Source: Cryptomeria japonica
Lineage: Eukaryota; Streptophyta; Pinopsida; Cupressales; Cupressaceae
Reading direction: 5' to 3'
DNA: 64,000 bases
NCBI RefSeq assembly: GCF_030272615.1
Contig: NC_081411.1
Coordinates: 155,396,971-155,460,970, forward strand
Of this stretch, positions 48,501 to 60,035 are shown piece by piece (position 1 is the stretch's first letter; each line of letters starts with the position of its first letter). A program made the translations under genes and the position numbers. The notes beneath the pieces were generated by a model. That model saw only the letters and a list, made by a program, of their open reading frames with translations. It was not told the DNA's origin and did no database searches.

Positions 48501-49035
48501 CTTAATTTAGTTGTAATGATAACCCTAATACTAATTCTAATTGAACCTCAACCCTTACCCCAAGCATTATCCTAAAATAACAAATCTAATAAATAAATAA
48601 ATAAAATATAACTATTATTTTATCTATAATACTATAACTCCCTCTAATCTAAACCCTAACCCTAATTATAATTATAACCCTAACCCTAACCCTAATTCTA
48701 ACCCTAACCCTAATCTTAACCTTAACCCTAATTAGAATCACTAAGATTAATCTGAATCGTAACCCTTACCCCAACCCTAACCATAATCCTAAGTACAATA
48801 CTAACTCTCGTTATAATTATAACCCTAACCCTCATTATAATTATATCTCTAATGCAAAACCTAATCCTAAGCATAAACCTAACTATGATATTAGCCCTAA
48901 CCCTAACCCTAATCTTCAACTAAAGCCCAAATAATTGTTATTCTATCATGATCATAGTCTTATCTATAACCATAGTTCCACCCCTAACTATAATCATAAC
49001 CCTAACTCTAACTAAGTTTTAAACCCTGACCCTGA
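45585..49035 (+). repeat. Degenerate telomere-like CCCTAA tract (3.4 kb)
   Basis: The + strand is dominated by hexamers ending TAA (CCCTAA, TCCTAA, CCATAA, TACTAA), so the minus strand is TTAGGG-like. Period 6 is clear for long runs, whereas the usual plant telomere unit is the heptamer CCCTAAA. Perfect runs are short (two to four units, for example near 48655-48710). A 12-mer close to CCATGATGTAAA recurs in register. Two short non-repeat islands lie at about 47165-47420 and 48095-48225. This is an old interstitial array, not a chromosome end, because unique and LINE sequence continues on both sides. Confidence 0.9.
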
Positions 49036-49470
49036 TATTATACACTTAATAACTATAAAACAATATTGCAGTTTCAAAATAAGAATATAATAGTATTATA
49101 CTTATCATATAACACTATATTAATATAATATTACTAATAAAATTATAAAAATAATATTATAACTAACAATAATTTAAAATAATAATCTAATACATTTAAC
49201 ATATTTCAAATTTATATTATGAATATTATTTTCAATAAATTGTAAAATAATATCATAATAATCAAAACAATATAAACTAATAATAATAATATATTATAAT
49301 ATTATTCCACAAACAAATAGAAAATAATAATAATTACAATAATAATATTACATATTATTGCAACAAACATTAATAATATAATATTATATAGTTCTATTAT
49401 GAATTTTTTTATTGTTTCCCATGTTGCATCGGGACTGCTACTAGCTTACATATATTTGATTTTAATCACA
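49036..49470. other. AT-rich interval (ATAATA-rich)
   Basis: Simple, low-complexity AT sequence rich in AATAAT and ATATTA. No gene. Confidence 0.6.
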
Positions 49471-49479
49471 TATATATAA

Positions 49480-50877
49480 TAGGCCAAGAGACTAGCTTGG
49501 ATTATCGGAATTTGGTTTCCAATAATGGTAGTCATTCTCCTAGTCTTAAAACTAGTGTTTCAAGCTTGGAGAATTATTTGTTTAATTATAGTGAGATAGC
49601 TTTGGATGGCTTGATGTCACAATTGCCCTTTTCATCTATAGTCTCCCCTTTGGGGGTGAAGGCTAGAATGGAGGCTTCCCACAAGATCTTGGGCCCTTCC
49701 TCAGGAGAAATAGTGCACCAGAGGAAATTTTCTTCTCCCCAAAAGGCAAATTGTCTCCTTGCCCTTGAAGCCTGAGGTCAACACAGGCTTTCTTTTTTCT
49801 CTCTTACTTCCCTTATCCCTGAGGAGGTTTCTGAGCTTGGTTTAGAGGGCATGATTACTTTGGTCAGAGACCTTCACTTGGTGCAAAATCTATTGGCTTC
49901 TAAGGAATAGGATTTCCTGGATTTATGGGAAGAAGTAGCTATTTTAGACAAATGAACTAGTTGTAAAACATTAGCCATAGACTATAAGATTAAGGCTGGT
50001 GAGAAGAAAGCTAAGGGCAAAAAGTCTAGAAAGGTCCTTCTGGAGATTGTTAGGAGTACCAGAGGGAAAATGAAACTGAGATTTGGGAAGGATGGGCCCC
50101 TTCTTAGGGCACCATGAAGCTCCTTGCATGGAATGTTAAGGGATACAATGTCCCTAATAAGTGGCATCTGATTAAAAGATGTTTTGATCAGATGAAATGA
50201 GATATTATTTTGACTCAAGAATCGAAGTTGGGTACAAATAATGTAGTTGGTTTCTTTCATAGTTGGCTTAACAGGGAAGGCATTTTTATGGATACTAAAG
50301 GCATGGTGAGCGGTCTTAGCATTCTCTAGAGATCCCCCAATTTCAAAGTTGTTGAGGTTGCTCATAGAAGTCATTGGAAATTGGTTAAGGTGTGGGTGGA
50401 GAGCTACAAGAAAGAATTCTTTCTTTTCAATATATATGGGCCTTGTGGTATTGTTTCTAAATGATTACGCTGGTCTTAGCTGGAAGATCTTTTGTCCACT
50501 ATTAAGGGGGAGTTGGTCATCTTAGGGGGAGACTTAAATGCCAAGAGGATCCTTGAGGAGAAGCAGTGGGACTTAAGCGGTCTTGGTGTAGTCCAGACCG
50601 TTTTTCATAATTTTATCACTAATGATGTTTCTTTGAGGTTAAAACCCAAAATGGAATGTTCATGTGGTCCAATCATACACAGGGTATGGCACACATTACA
50701 TAAAAATTGGATAGGATCTTCCTTGTAGGGAAGTGGATGAACTATCCCCATGTGCTCGAAGCTTCGATCATGTATTCTTCACATTCGAACCACTTCTCTA
50801 TTTCCTTGATTATTCATGACGAATCGGTCTTGGTCTATTGGCCTTTTAAATTTTAAAACATGTGGCTCGATGATGAG
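49480..50877 (+). pseudogene. Split LINE, part 1: ORF1 end and ORF2 endonuclease
   Basis: First segment (49497-49775) reads as an ORF1-like tail with no recognisable motif. ORF2 starts at an ATG at 50114 (MKLLAWNVKGYN), the usual opening of the APE-type endonuclease, continues with TQESKLG near 50215, YGPCG near 50435 and GGDLNAKR near 50525. Stops and shifts interrupt it. The frame ends at the B3 insertion, at MWLDDE, and resumes at 53453. Confidence 0.8.
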
Positions 50878-51337
50878 TGTGAGATTTTTCTAAGATCAAG
50901 AGGCAATGGAAAGCACAAATAAAAGAGACAAAATAGATGATAGGAATAATCTGTATTCTATCAAGATGCAAAATATGATCAACTAGATCATTACAAGACA
51001 TAGATTGATTGCCCATTCAAACAATGTAGATGAGCCTGCTTATATAGGCAAGGCTATATAGATATGTGAGCACACAAACATGGCATGTGGCTCAATAACA
51101 AACAAGGGTAGGTAGGAGAAACAGTATAATAGTCCACATGAGGTGGATCACCCACTAAATGTGGAGTGTAATAACAAGATCAACACCATAAAAGGTGGAA
51201 ATTCTCCTACACACACTATCCCAATGTGGCACAAACACCCAAGTGTCTCATACCCAAACTACTATGAAATGCATTTACCTAAGTAAACTTAAGTAAAGTG
51301 TAATAATATCGATGATGAATAATTATTTACACCAACA
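50878..51337 (-). repeat. Left (3') LTR of element B3
   Basis: 460 bp; direct repeat of 52967-53447. Confidence 0.92.
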
Positions 51338-52870
51338 CCCCCCCTTAAGTGCAACTTAGGGGAATGCACTAAAGTCTACAATGCAACTAAGCAATGCAAA
51401 ATGGGTCCCAGCAACAAGGCCATGTTAGGTACCCATGTACAAATTCAAATGCAATCTCCCATAAACGGAGAAAGAGAGAAAAACCCAAAGGGAAAAAACC
51501 CTCCCCCAAAAGAGAGATGATGAAAGCACACAATGCTCTCAATGATGAATGAGAAGAACAAAATTGTATCCCCCCCATAAGAGAGAAGAAGAGACGATGA
51601 AGCCACCCCTCAATGTCAAATCTCTTGCAAAGATGGTCCAATGATGATGACAAAATACCTCCCCATAAGGAAGAAAGAGAGCCAATGTTGCACCAATAAT
51701 GTCAAAGTGTGACAAAACCAGGTACCAAGTCGATGATGATGAATCACTCGCTGCAACAAAAAGAAGATCAGGCATGGAGACAACCTGCTGTGAGCATCAT
51801 CTGGATACTCAGAAATAGCAAAAATATTGGTATAGTCCAAATCTCATGGGAGCCATGCATAAATGTGTACAATCTAAGTCTCAACTGGAGCCATGCACCA
51901 AGTCTCACAAGATATTCCTAATCTAAGTGTACAAGAGGATTACATCAAATATGTCAACAATGACAAGATACAAAGAGGTGTGGCACTTTATGATAGTGTG
52001 AGTACAACATTTCTCATGCAAGAGCATACATCATGATAAAATATTTAAATGTGGAAACATGAAAATGATTCCACAAACAAAGAAGCCTTGTAGAATACTG
52101 CAGATGAAGATGCCTCCGAATGGAATTTCACCAAGAGATACAAATGAACAACTGACCCCCCATAAAAAGATCATGTTGACACTTGCAAATAATAGCAAAG
52201 TGGACTTCTGATTTCAACTTACAACTTCTCAAAATGAGATCTAAGAGACTTCAACAAATACTGCTAGTGATCTAAACTGAGATCCAAGCAAAATGCAAGT
52301 ACCAAATATGCCAAAAATGGCTAAATACTGAAAGTACAATTTCTACTCAAAATCACTACAAACAAAGGGCATGTTATGAAAGTCGACAAAAAATTATGCA
52401 CTTTCAAAAAAAACAGCACATGAAAAGGAGTCCATATGAGCCCAAACAAAGCCTCCAAAGTTGTAAAAATCGGGATTTCACGATTTCCAAAAAAACTTGT
52501 ATCCGAAAATTAGAAAACTCCTACACCATTGTACAGATCACAAAATTCTACCCCAAAACAAAAAACAAATTCTCGAAAAAATGAGTCCGGATGAGTGAGA
52601 TATCGCTATTTGAAGATTTCCTGCAAAATTATAATTTCTGGAAAATTTCCGTTGCAACTTCAAACTTCAAATGTCTCTAGATTTGGCCTCTGAAGTCTGA
52701 TTTGGATGAAACAAAAGGCAAAACTGATTTTCTTGGACCTCCTCAATCCAATGATGACCTCAGATCTGACCCATCAAGCTTCAATAATAACCTGCAATAG
52801 AAAACTCCAAAATGCAAACTCCAAATAGCATCAAATTTCTTTTAATTAGAAAACCAATGACACTCTAATG
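51338..52870 (-). other. Non-coding interior of element B3
   Basis: Left end shares the conserved post-polypurine region with B1 and B2; right half (52190-52460) shares the leader, including a phrase ending AAAAGGAG. Short ORFs have no recognisable domain. Confidence 0.75.
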
Positions 52871-52966
52871 GCTCTGATACCATGTGATACATGGACTAGC
52901 TCTAATACCATGTGAGACATGGACCAACTCTGACACCATGTGAGACATGGACTAGCTCTGATACCA
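52871..52966 (-). repeat. Four tandem primer-binding sites, 28-bp period
   Basis: Read on the + strand, GCTCTGATACCATGTGA-type units start at 52871, 52899, 52927 and 52955. Each holds an inverted primer-binding site plus the first bases of an LTR (TGTGA) and a spacer ACATGGAC. Only the last (52955-52966) abuts the real LTR; units 2 and 3 carry one or two changes in the site. Confidence 0.92.
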
Positions 52967-53447
52967 TGTGAGATTTTGCCAAGATCAAGAGGCAATGGAA
53001 AGCACAAATAAAAGAGACAAAATAGATGATAGGAATAAACTGTATTCTATCAAGATGCAAAATATGATCAACTAGATCACTACAAGATATAGATTGATTG
53101 CCCGTTCAAATAATGTAGATGACCCTATTTATATAGGCAAGGCAATATGGATATGTGAGCACACAAACATGACATGTGGCTCAATAAGAAACAAGGGTAG
53201 GTAAGAAATAGGTGTGGGTAGGTAGGAGAAACAATATAATAGTCCACATGAGGTGGATCACCCACTGAATGTGGAGTGTAACAACAAGATCAACACCATA
53301 AAAGGTGGAAATTCTCCTACACACACTATCCCAATATGGCACAAACACCCAAGTGTCTCATACCCAAACTACTATGAAATGCATTTACCTAAGTAAACTT
53401 AAGTAAAGTGTAATAATATCCATGATGAATAATTATTTACACCAACA
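52967..53447 (-). repeat. Right (5') LTR of element B3
   Basis: 481 bp; ends ACACCAACA, followed by ATGAG. Confidence 0.92.
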
Positions 53448-53452
53448 ATGAG

Positions 53453-54094
53453 AATGTTCAAAACTTGATTTACTCATTGTGGGGAGAAGCCCTAGTGGTT
53501 ACGGACAGAAAGACTTTTGGGCTTTTTAGGAAGCTTTAGTTCTTGATAGGAAAAATAAGGGAATGGAATTTCGTTCACTTCAAAAATATTTTGCAAAGAA
53601 GTTAATGATTGAAAAAGAAATTGAAGATTTAAACTTGGAGATTATCTATCGAGCAATGCCCACCCATGAGTTTCAGAAAGAGAAAGGACTCCATTAGCAG
53701 TTGTTTGAAATTCTAGCCAAGGAAGAGGTATTTTGAAGACAAAAGTCTCATCGGAATCGATTGAAGGGTGGAGATAGAAACACAAATATTTCCACAACTG
53801 AGTCAATGCTAGAAGACCTAGCAATTGGATCTTTGAAGGTAGAAATGCTAGAGGGGACCTCCTCACCAAGCGTGAGGATATTAATCAAGAGGTTGTCAAG
53901 TATTTTTCAAGCTTATTATCTGTTGAGGGTGCTTTGGATGAGGTTATGGCAATCAAACTTCTAGATACTATCCCAAAGATTATTTCCAAGTACTAACATT
54001 ATTCTCTATTGAATCTGGTTTCTTTAGAGGATGTCCACCTTGCCTTTTTCTACATGGAGGGGGACAATGCCCAAGGTCTAGGTTGGTTTCTATC
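53453..54094 (+). pseudogene. Split LINE, part 2: between endonuclease and RT
   Basis: Continues the reading cut by B3 (NVQNLIYSLWGEAL) and is similar to 24232-24840 of the other LINE fragment, including LEDLAIGSLKVEMLEGTSSP. Ends at the start of the RT entry motif (near 54075), at the 4.5-kb insertion. Confidence 0.8.
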
Positions 54095-54129
54095 ATGCCC
54101 AAACATTTGGGCAAAACACAAACAACAAT

Positions 54130-55090
54130 TTTTTTTTATTTTTTACTTTTTTAAAAAAACACTTAAATACAAACAACCAATGCTTAATTAGTTGTGACAA
54201 CTTAACAAGTTGTTCCAACGAAATCTTAATTAGATCAACTTCTACTACATAGACATTAATATAATTATTTGATTCAATAATTATTCATCTAGGTAAAGGT
54301 ATATCAAGTATTCCCCAATACATTAATCTTATAACCTCTTCATTTGTAACTTAATTAATTCTTAAATCTTTTAATTCAATATTAACACGATTTCAATGAA
54401 TTAATATTAATTATTAGAGAAAATAAATTTAAAGTGCCAAATGTCATTATAATAATTAAATTATTAAATAAAAAGTTTCACTAGGGATAAATACATTCAA
54501 AAGATCCAGCCCATTAACTTATTTTACAAATATATTATTCCACAACAATACCCATTCACTTAAATCAATAATATTCATTCAATACCCTTCATGTAACTTT
54601 AGAATTTCCAAAAAGTATTTGAATAACTTAAATCAAGTTGTAGTATATTATTCCTCCAAACATTAGATATTAGATATTTAATACTCAACATTTAAATTAC
54701 CTCTAGGTTTAAATTTAATCATTCAACCTTATAGAATTTCCATTAATAAACTCATTTAATAAATTTACTCAAAAAGAAGTAAATTATTTCTCTAAAAATA
54801 ATTAATCTCCAAATTTAATAAATATTGACATTCAAAATACATTTTAAACTTAATTTAAATCAATCTACTATTTAAATTGTTTCCTTTAATAAACTTTTCA
54901 CTATATTTACCTATAATATGAAATAATATGATTATAGATAATTAAAGACCAACACAAATAAATAAATGAAAATAGTCTAATCGAATGAGATTAACCCATT
55001 TTTAATTTTAAAAGAGAAATCCCATTCCCCCCCTTTTTTTATTATTTATAATAATACCTTTTCATAACCCTAACTAGGGTTTGCTTTCTT
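54130..55090. other. AT-rich part of the 4.5-kb insertion
   Basis: Low-complexity AT-rich DNA, no ORF or motif supported. Confidence 0.5.
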
Positions 55091-55222
55091 TCTTTCAAAA
55101 ACTAACCCTAACTTGCCCCTAACCCTAGGTCGGATTAGGGTTCCACCATCAAGTAATTTTCATTGTGGATATTTTTTTTTCTGTGTGTTGCAGGCTGGGT
55201 CGATACCTCTGGGTAAGGTTTA

Positions 55223-55225
<3 letters not shown>

Positions 55226-55266
<41 letters not shown>
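55226..55266 (+). repeat. (GA)n microsatellite
   Basis: About 20 perfect GA units. Overlapping Ser/Leu and Arg/Glu low-complexity ORFs are by-products. Confidence 0.97.
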
Positions 55267-55268
<2 letters not shown>

Positions 55269-55615
55269 GAGGAATGGGAGGCGACGTCGAAGGGTGTGAG
55301 CGGCATGCAGAGGATACGACAGCGTCGAAGGGAGCAGGCAGTGCACAGGGTTTGGGCAGCACTGAAGGCAGGGGTTTGTGGACGGTACTGAAGGAAGTCA
55401 CCACACGCAGGGGTTGCGGGGGGTGGTCCAATAAGGTGGCCATGCCCGCAGACAGAAGGATACCCCTGCGGTTGTGGGGATGGCTCCCCACAGACCACGA
55501 AGCCAAGGCCCCGTGACTGTAGGGCAGCCTCCCCACAGTCGCAGGGGTAAGCCTGCAGCTATGGGTAGCTGTAAGCCCTGCATCCCACAAACAGGGGCAG
55601 ACCCCCATACTCTGC
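55267..55615. other. GC-rich block in the 4.5-kb insertion
   Basis: Much richer in G and C than everything around it, with repeated phrases such as CCCCACAG and CTGCGG. Several overlapping ORFs exist on both strands, none with a recognisable domain. It is preceded by a pyrimidine-rich stretch ending TTGCAG (about 55170-55192) that looks like a splice acceptor. Coding status unresolved. Confidence 0.4.
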
Positions 55616-58600
55616 TCTCTTTTTTTTTTTTTTTAATTTATTATTTCGCTTTTAGCTTTAAAAAAACCAGTTAAATGCAAATATTTAAATATATATATTA
55701 ACATGCAAACATGTATATATTTTCTTTTATATGTTTGTCAAAATATATTTATATAAATGTATAAATATGGCAGCCCGGTCAAAAAAAAAATATAACATTC
55801 GATACATTTGTTTAATCAATCTGACTTAAGCTCTAGTTTAAAGGTTAATTTATTTAATCTGATTAAACAAGATTTCAAATACATGCACAAACTTAATGAA
55901 TTAAATTTTCTTAGGAAAATACAGCAGCTTAGTATTTCATTTTAAAACATTTTGCCTTAAATAAAATATATATAATCTGTTTTTTTTTTCATATAATGAA
56001 AGAAAAAACATGACAGTATTATTTTTATTCACAACTGCAAATTACATTTTCTAAAATTTATTTAAACAATGAACAACGAGATATAATTTATTTTCGATAA
56101 TAACTCTTTAAATATCTATTTATGCTTTCTTTGAGTTTAAACTATAAATGTAAATCAATATTTCATTTCCTGTTTAAAAGAGAGTACTTTATTAGCATTT
56201 AGATTCACACATCTTTTTGCAGAACAACACCACTAGCTTTTAACTATTTCCATTTCCTTTCAAAAGCTTAATAAGGCATAAATAAATTTCTTTTCTAATA
56301 TATTGCAATAAGTAGATACCAATAAAAAAAAAACCATCTCAAATATCTATAAGGAAATAACTCTATTTCTTTATTCCTTTCTTTGCAAGAATATGCTCAA
56401 GCAAATTTCTACTTTATTTCATGATAAAACTAAGACAATTAGTTACCTTTAATACATTTTGGTAGCTTTTACAATAGGTAGATCTCAAACTTAGCCTCTC
56501 ATTTCTACTAAATGAGGGCTTCCCAAATATATACACTTTGCTACTAAAATACAAATAAAATTAGGATCCACTCCTAGCCTTCTTTTTTTTCCTTCTCTTC
56601 CAAGTAACCTACAAAACAAGTCTTAAGACTATGACCATGGAGAGCTCACCTCTTAGCCTAGGCTTACTAGAAGCCACCCTCGAGCTTCGAGAATGAAGCC
56701 CTAGACGGGTTACACTCAAGCAAACACAAACAAGCAAGGGAAACAAAACTCAACAAACACTTTCCCATCCAAGGCTAAACTTCATCACATAATGTGATGT
56801 TTACAAGGGTGGAAGTGGATCAAATACAAATACCTTGAAGAGAATTGCAATATAGTAGATCACAAGCCATCTCATGGCAACCAAAGAATACAACAAAAGT
56901 CCATTTAACCCAACATCCTTATGACCCCCAAGGCATACATGCCATACTTTCTCCCCTTATGACCCCCGAATGCATACACAAGGCTATGCAGCAAGGGTCA
57001 CAAAAACAAACCTTTGAGATCACTCTCAAAATAAGAGCCTCTCACTCTAAGGCTATCAAACTCCTTCCACCCCCAAGACCATTCTACCCTCCCAAGGATA
57101 GAAGCCCTTGGTTACTCCCAATACACAAGAAGATACATAACAAGAATCAAGAGAAAGCTCACATAATAATTTTCACAAGGGGAAATACAAAGGAACAACA
57201 TTTACAAACAAGCAATCTTTTTTTTAAAAATGGATATTCAACATGCAAGGAAGAAAATGGTCTAACCTTCAATCTGCCCAAAGGTTTGCTAGAACTAGTT
57301 TGGGGAAGAGCAGCCCAATTCCACAATTCTTTTCTCCAACACTTAGCCAAAATTTCTATCTAAAACTCCTTTTCAAATTTGCAAGATCTCCCAAAAAATG
57401 GAGAGTGGGTGATTACTCTCTAAGTCCCTAATCCTTGCCTAAGAAGACTTCTCTCTCTTCCCAACCTCTTGGATAGAGTGAGAGTTCTCATTGGTTGGTC
57501 TTCCCAACCCCTTACAGGTTACTAAAACTGGAAAGAGAAAAGGCAAGAGAAGGTGGGGAAGAGAAACTGACACAAGAAAGGAAGGTTATCTAACCTAGGA
57601 GGGACCTTCCAAGTTGGATTTTCTCTCATCTTGGGAAAACCAACTTTTGAGGTGACTAAACAGTCACATGGGAGTAGTCACATGCTTAAAAATACCCCTA
57701 ACCCATAGGTATACCCTATGGACCTTTGGAAAAAACCCTTAAACTACCCCTAGGAGTCCATTTGACCCCTTAGAAACCCATCTGAAGTTAACCTACGGGT
57801 AAAACCTAAGTTGACCACTCCAAAGACTCTCTACCCAAGGTAAATTTGGGACCACACCCAAATATTTGAAAAAGGCTTTGGTTGAAAGAATCTCCCTCCA
57901 AGAGACAAGTCAAAATCAAAACACTATTCAATCAAGTGACACAATAAAATACATTACATAATTACACATGGAAATTGTCTCTTATTGGATTTAAACAAAT
58001 CAATAATAAAATTTTACACACATGCAACATTTACTATTACGAATAAAATAAGATACATACAGGGTGTTGTCTCTCCAAATAGACAACCCCTGGTTTTACG
58101 AATGCACATAGGTCTAGGTTTGGTTCTCCATAATGTTTCCATGGTCACATAGATAATTTTCCTGTGCATCTCGATTACACATTAGTAATTTCCAAATAAT
58201 CACATATAAATTCAACATATTAGAAGGAATACAAATCAATCACTCTGCATATAACTGCCATCATACAAATCAATTTACCATATATCCAATGCAATCCACA
58301 TAAAGCAATTCACTGAATGACATTATCATGATCCTCATAAATTTTAACCATTCATAAGACATGCATCATTTTTCTAACTTCATAATAAAGTTCTGCAAAT
58401 TCAAATATAGCTGACATGCGTCAGATCAAGATTATCCAAGCAGTGGATCATTTAGGATTTCAAATTCATAACACATCAAAATGTACACCACAAGGTGAAA
58501 TAATTCTGTAACTTGGTTCAATTACTTTTCTCACCAATCTATCTGTCTAACATAGCCCATCCTATTGAATTATAGCATTTATTAATAGGGTCAACCATGG

Positions 58601-58643
58601 TCAACTAAGTTAATCAAAGCTTGATTGGGGAGGGGCCCTACAG
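55616..58643. other. Rest of the 4.5-kb insertion
   Basis: AT-rich to about 56560, then C-rich on the + strand with many phrases such as ACCCCTAGG and CCCCCAAG up to about 57850. No domain found in any frame. Confidence 0.45.
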
Positions 58644-59400
58644 TTTCCATCCTTGTTCTTCCAAAAAATTTGGAATTTAGTCGAGGGACCTTTGGGAAGA
58701 GGTGAAGGAATTGAGGCTTCATGCTTACCTGTCTAAAGATTTAAATAGCACCTTGATTGCTCTTATTTCAAAGAAGGATAAAGTGTAGTATTTTGAGGAT
58801 TTCAAACCCATTTCGTTGTGTAATATTGTCTACAAAATTGTAGCCAAAGTTATTGCTAACAAATTGAAGTTCACTCTTAAAGGACATTATTTTGAAGGAA
58901 TAGAGTGGCTTTTCTCCCAATAGATCTATTGTGAAAGGTACCATCATTTCTCATCAGGTGATTCATACTATAAGGAAAACTAAGGTGGATAGAATGCTTG
59001 TCAAATTGGATATCAAGAAAGCACCCATGATCATGTTGATTGAGGTTTTCATTTGAAGTACTGGATAAATTTGGCTTTGACCTAGGATGGGTGGATTGGG
59101 TTAAGAGTTGTATTTGTACCCCACTTTTTTTTGTTTTGGTCAATCGTAGCCCTTAGGACTACATTTCTTCTTTGAGGGATATCAATGAGGCAGGGTGACC
59201 CTCTCTCACCTTTCCTTTTCATTATCATGGTTGAAGCATTAGGTAGACCCATTTCTAAAGTTAAGAGAGATGGCAAGTGTAAAGGGATTTAAATTTCTCA
59301 AGGCGTGGATGCTTCTCCTCATTTATAGTTTGTAGATGATACTCTCTTTTTGGGTGAGGCCTCCCTAAGAATGTTACAATCTTTCTTTTGGCTGACTTGG
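58644..59400 (+). pseudogene. Split LINE, part 3: reverse transcriptase core
   Basis: Resumes in the RT entry motif and is similar to 24826-25412. Readable pieces: FQKIWNLVEG-type wording, NSTLIALISKKDKV, NIVYKIVAKVIANKLK, MLVKLDIKKA, and the catalytic FVDDT near 59330-59345, preceded by a TAG where Gln is usual. The fragment reaches the active site that the other fragment lacks, then similarity is lost near 59400. Confidence 0.8.
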
Positions 59401-59403
59401 TGA

Positions 59404-60035
59404 GGATTTTTTTGTTCTGGTTTGGTATATATGTTATGTTTTGTTGAAAAGAAAATATGAGATATGAGTGTGTGGAATTCAACAATGATTGTGTGCAACC
59501 TTATGTAAGGATGTAGATGTGATTTTAGTTTCTATATCAAAAGGGATTACAATGCAAAGGTGATAGTTGATATAGAAGCAACAATCAAAAGATTTGGTGG
59601 TCCAAATATTTCAATTTGGTCAGATATTGTGCTAGAACAGAGACTATAATCAACATACCGAGATGTATTTGTTCATATAGTTCCTTTTCTATAAGTTATA
59701 ATTTTGTATCTTGTCCTATTGTAGTTAGCTTTAGTGCACAAGTCCTTTTTATTGTATCTTATCCCAATAGTAGTTAGCCTTGGTTTGCAAGTTCGGAGCA
59801 ATGATCTCCCTTTTTTGTAAAACATTTCTATATAGTGGATTGATTCTATGAGTTCGCGCTCACCATCATTTTTCCCAATTTGGGTGTTTCACATATAAAT
59901 TCTGGTGTTCATGTGCGATTCATATGAATGATCTTATAATGTCTTCATTTAATGTTGATGAAAGTTTGTTGTGTGAAATTTTAGCTTATGTTGATCCACC
60001 CCACCCCCTCTTAGCATATGGTGTGTGTTCAACAA
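59404..60035 (+). repeat. Probable LTR fragment
   Basis: The right end (about 59860-60035) resembles the U5 end of element A: TTTTCCCAATTTGGGTGTTTC, CTGGTGTTCATG, then CACCCCACCCCCTCTTAGC and a terminal CAACA. The left border and any target duplication could not be placed. The F-box duplicate begins right after it. Confidence 0.4.

Larger units (their letters stand above)
50873..53452 (-). mobile_element. Element B3: non-coding LTR retrotransposon of the B family
   Basis: LTRs 50878-51337 and 52967-53447 with the B-family ends (TGTGAGATTT, ACACCAACA), inverted polypurine tract CCCCCCCTTAAG after the left LTR, and inverted primer-binding site before the right one. Target duplication ATGAG at 50873-50877 and 53448-53452. 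The 1.63-kb interior has no gag or pol, so the copy depended entirely on proteins of a relative such as B2. The coordinates given include the target duplications. Confidence 0.93.
54095..58643. mobile_element. Unclassified 4.5-kb insertion in the LINE
   Basis: The LINE stops at 54094 and resumes at 58644. Nine bases at both sides (GTTTCTATC, 54086-54094, and GTTTCCATC, 58644-58652) align to the same nine bases of the paralogous LINE, so they form a target duplication with one mismatch. The left end opens with a small palindrome (GCCCAAACATTTGGGC) and the right end is GGGGCCCTACA. Read on the minus strand the ends are TGTAGGG...GGGCA, LTR-like, but a 9-bp duplication suits Mutator-type transposition better. 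No transposase or retroelement domain found; the 172-codon ORF at 56845-57363 has no recognised motif. Confidence 0.65.

Noticed and set aside
48728-48919. Minus-strand ORF rich in Arg, Val and Ile
   Set aside because: It is a translation of the telomere-like repeat, not a gene.
45585-49035. The CCCTAA tract as a true chromosome end
   Set aside because: The repeats are highly degenerate, and LINE and F-box sequence continues for 15 kb on the far side.
55113-55608. Several overlapping ORFs around the (GA)n repeat
   Set aside because: They are Ser/Leu or Arg/Glu low-complexity products of the microsatellite and a GC-rich block, with no domain in any frame.
56845-57363. 172-codon ORF inside the 4.5-kb insertion
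   Set aside because: No recognisable motif, biased composition. Kept only as a remark under the insertion.
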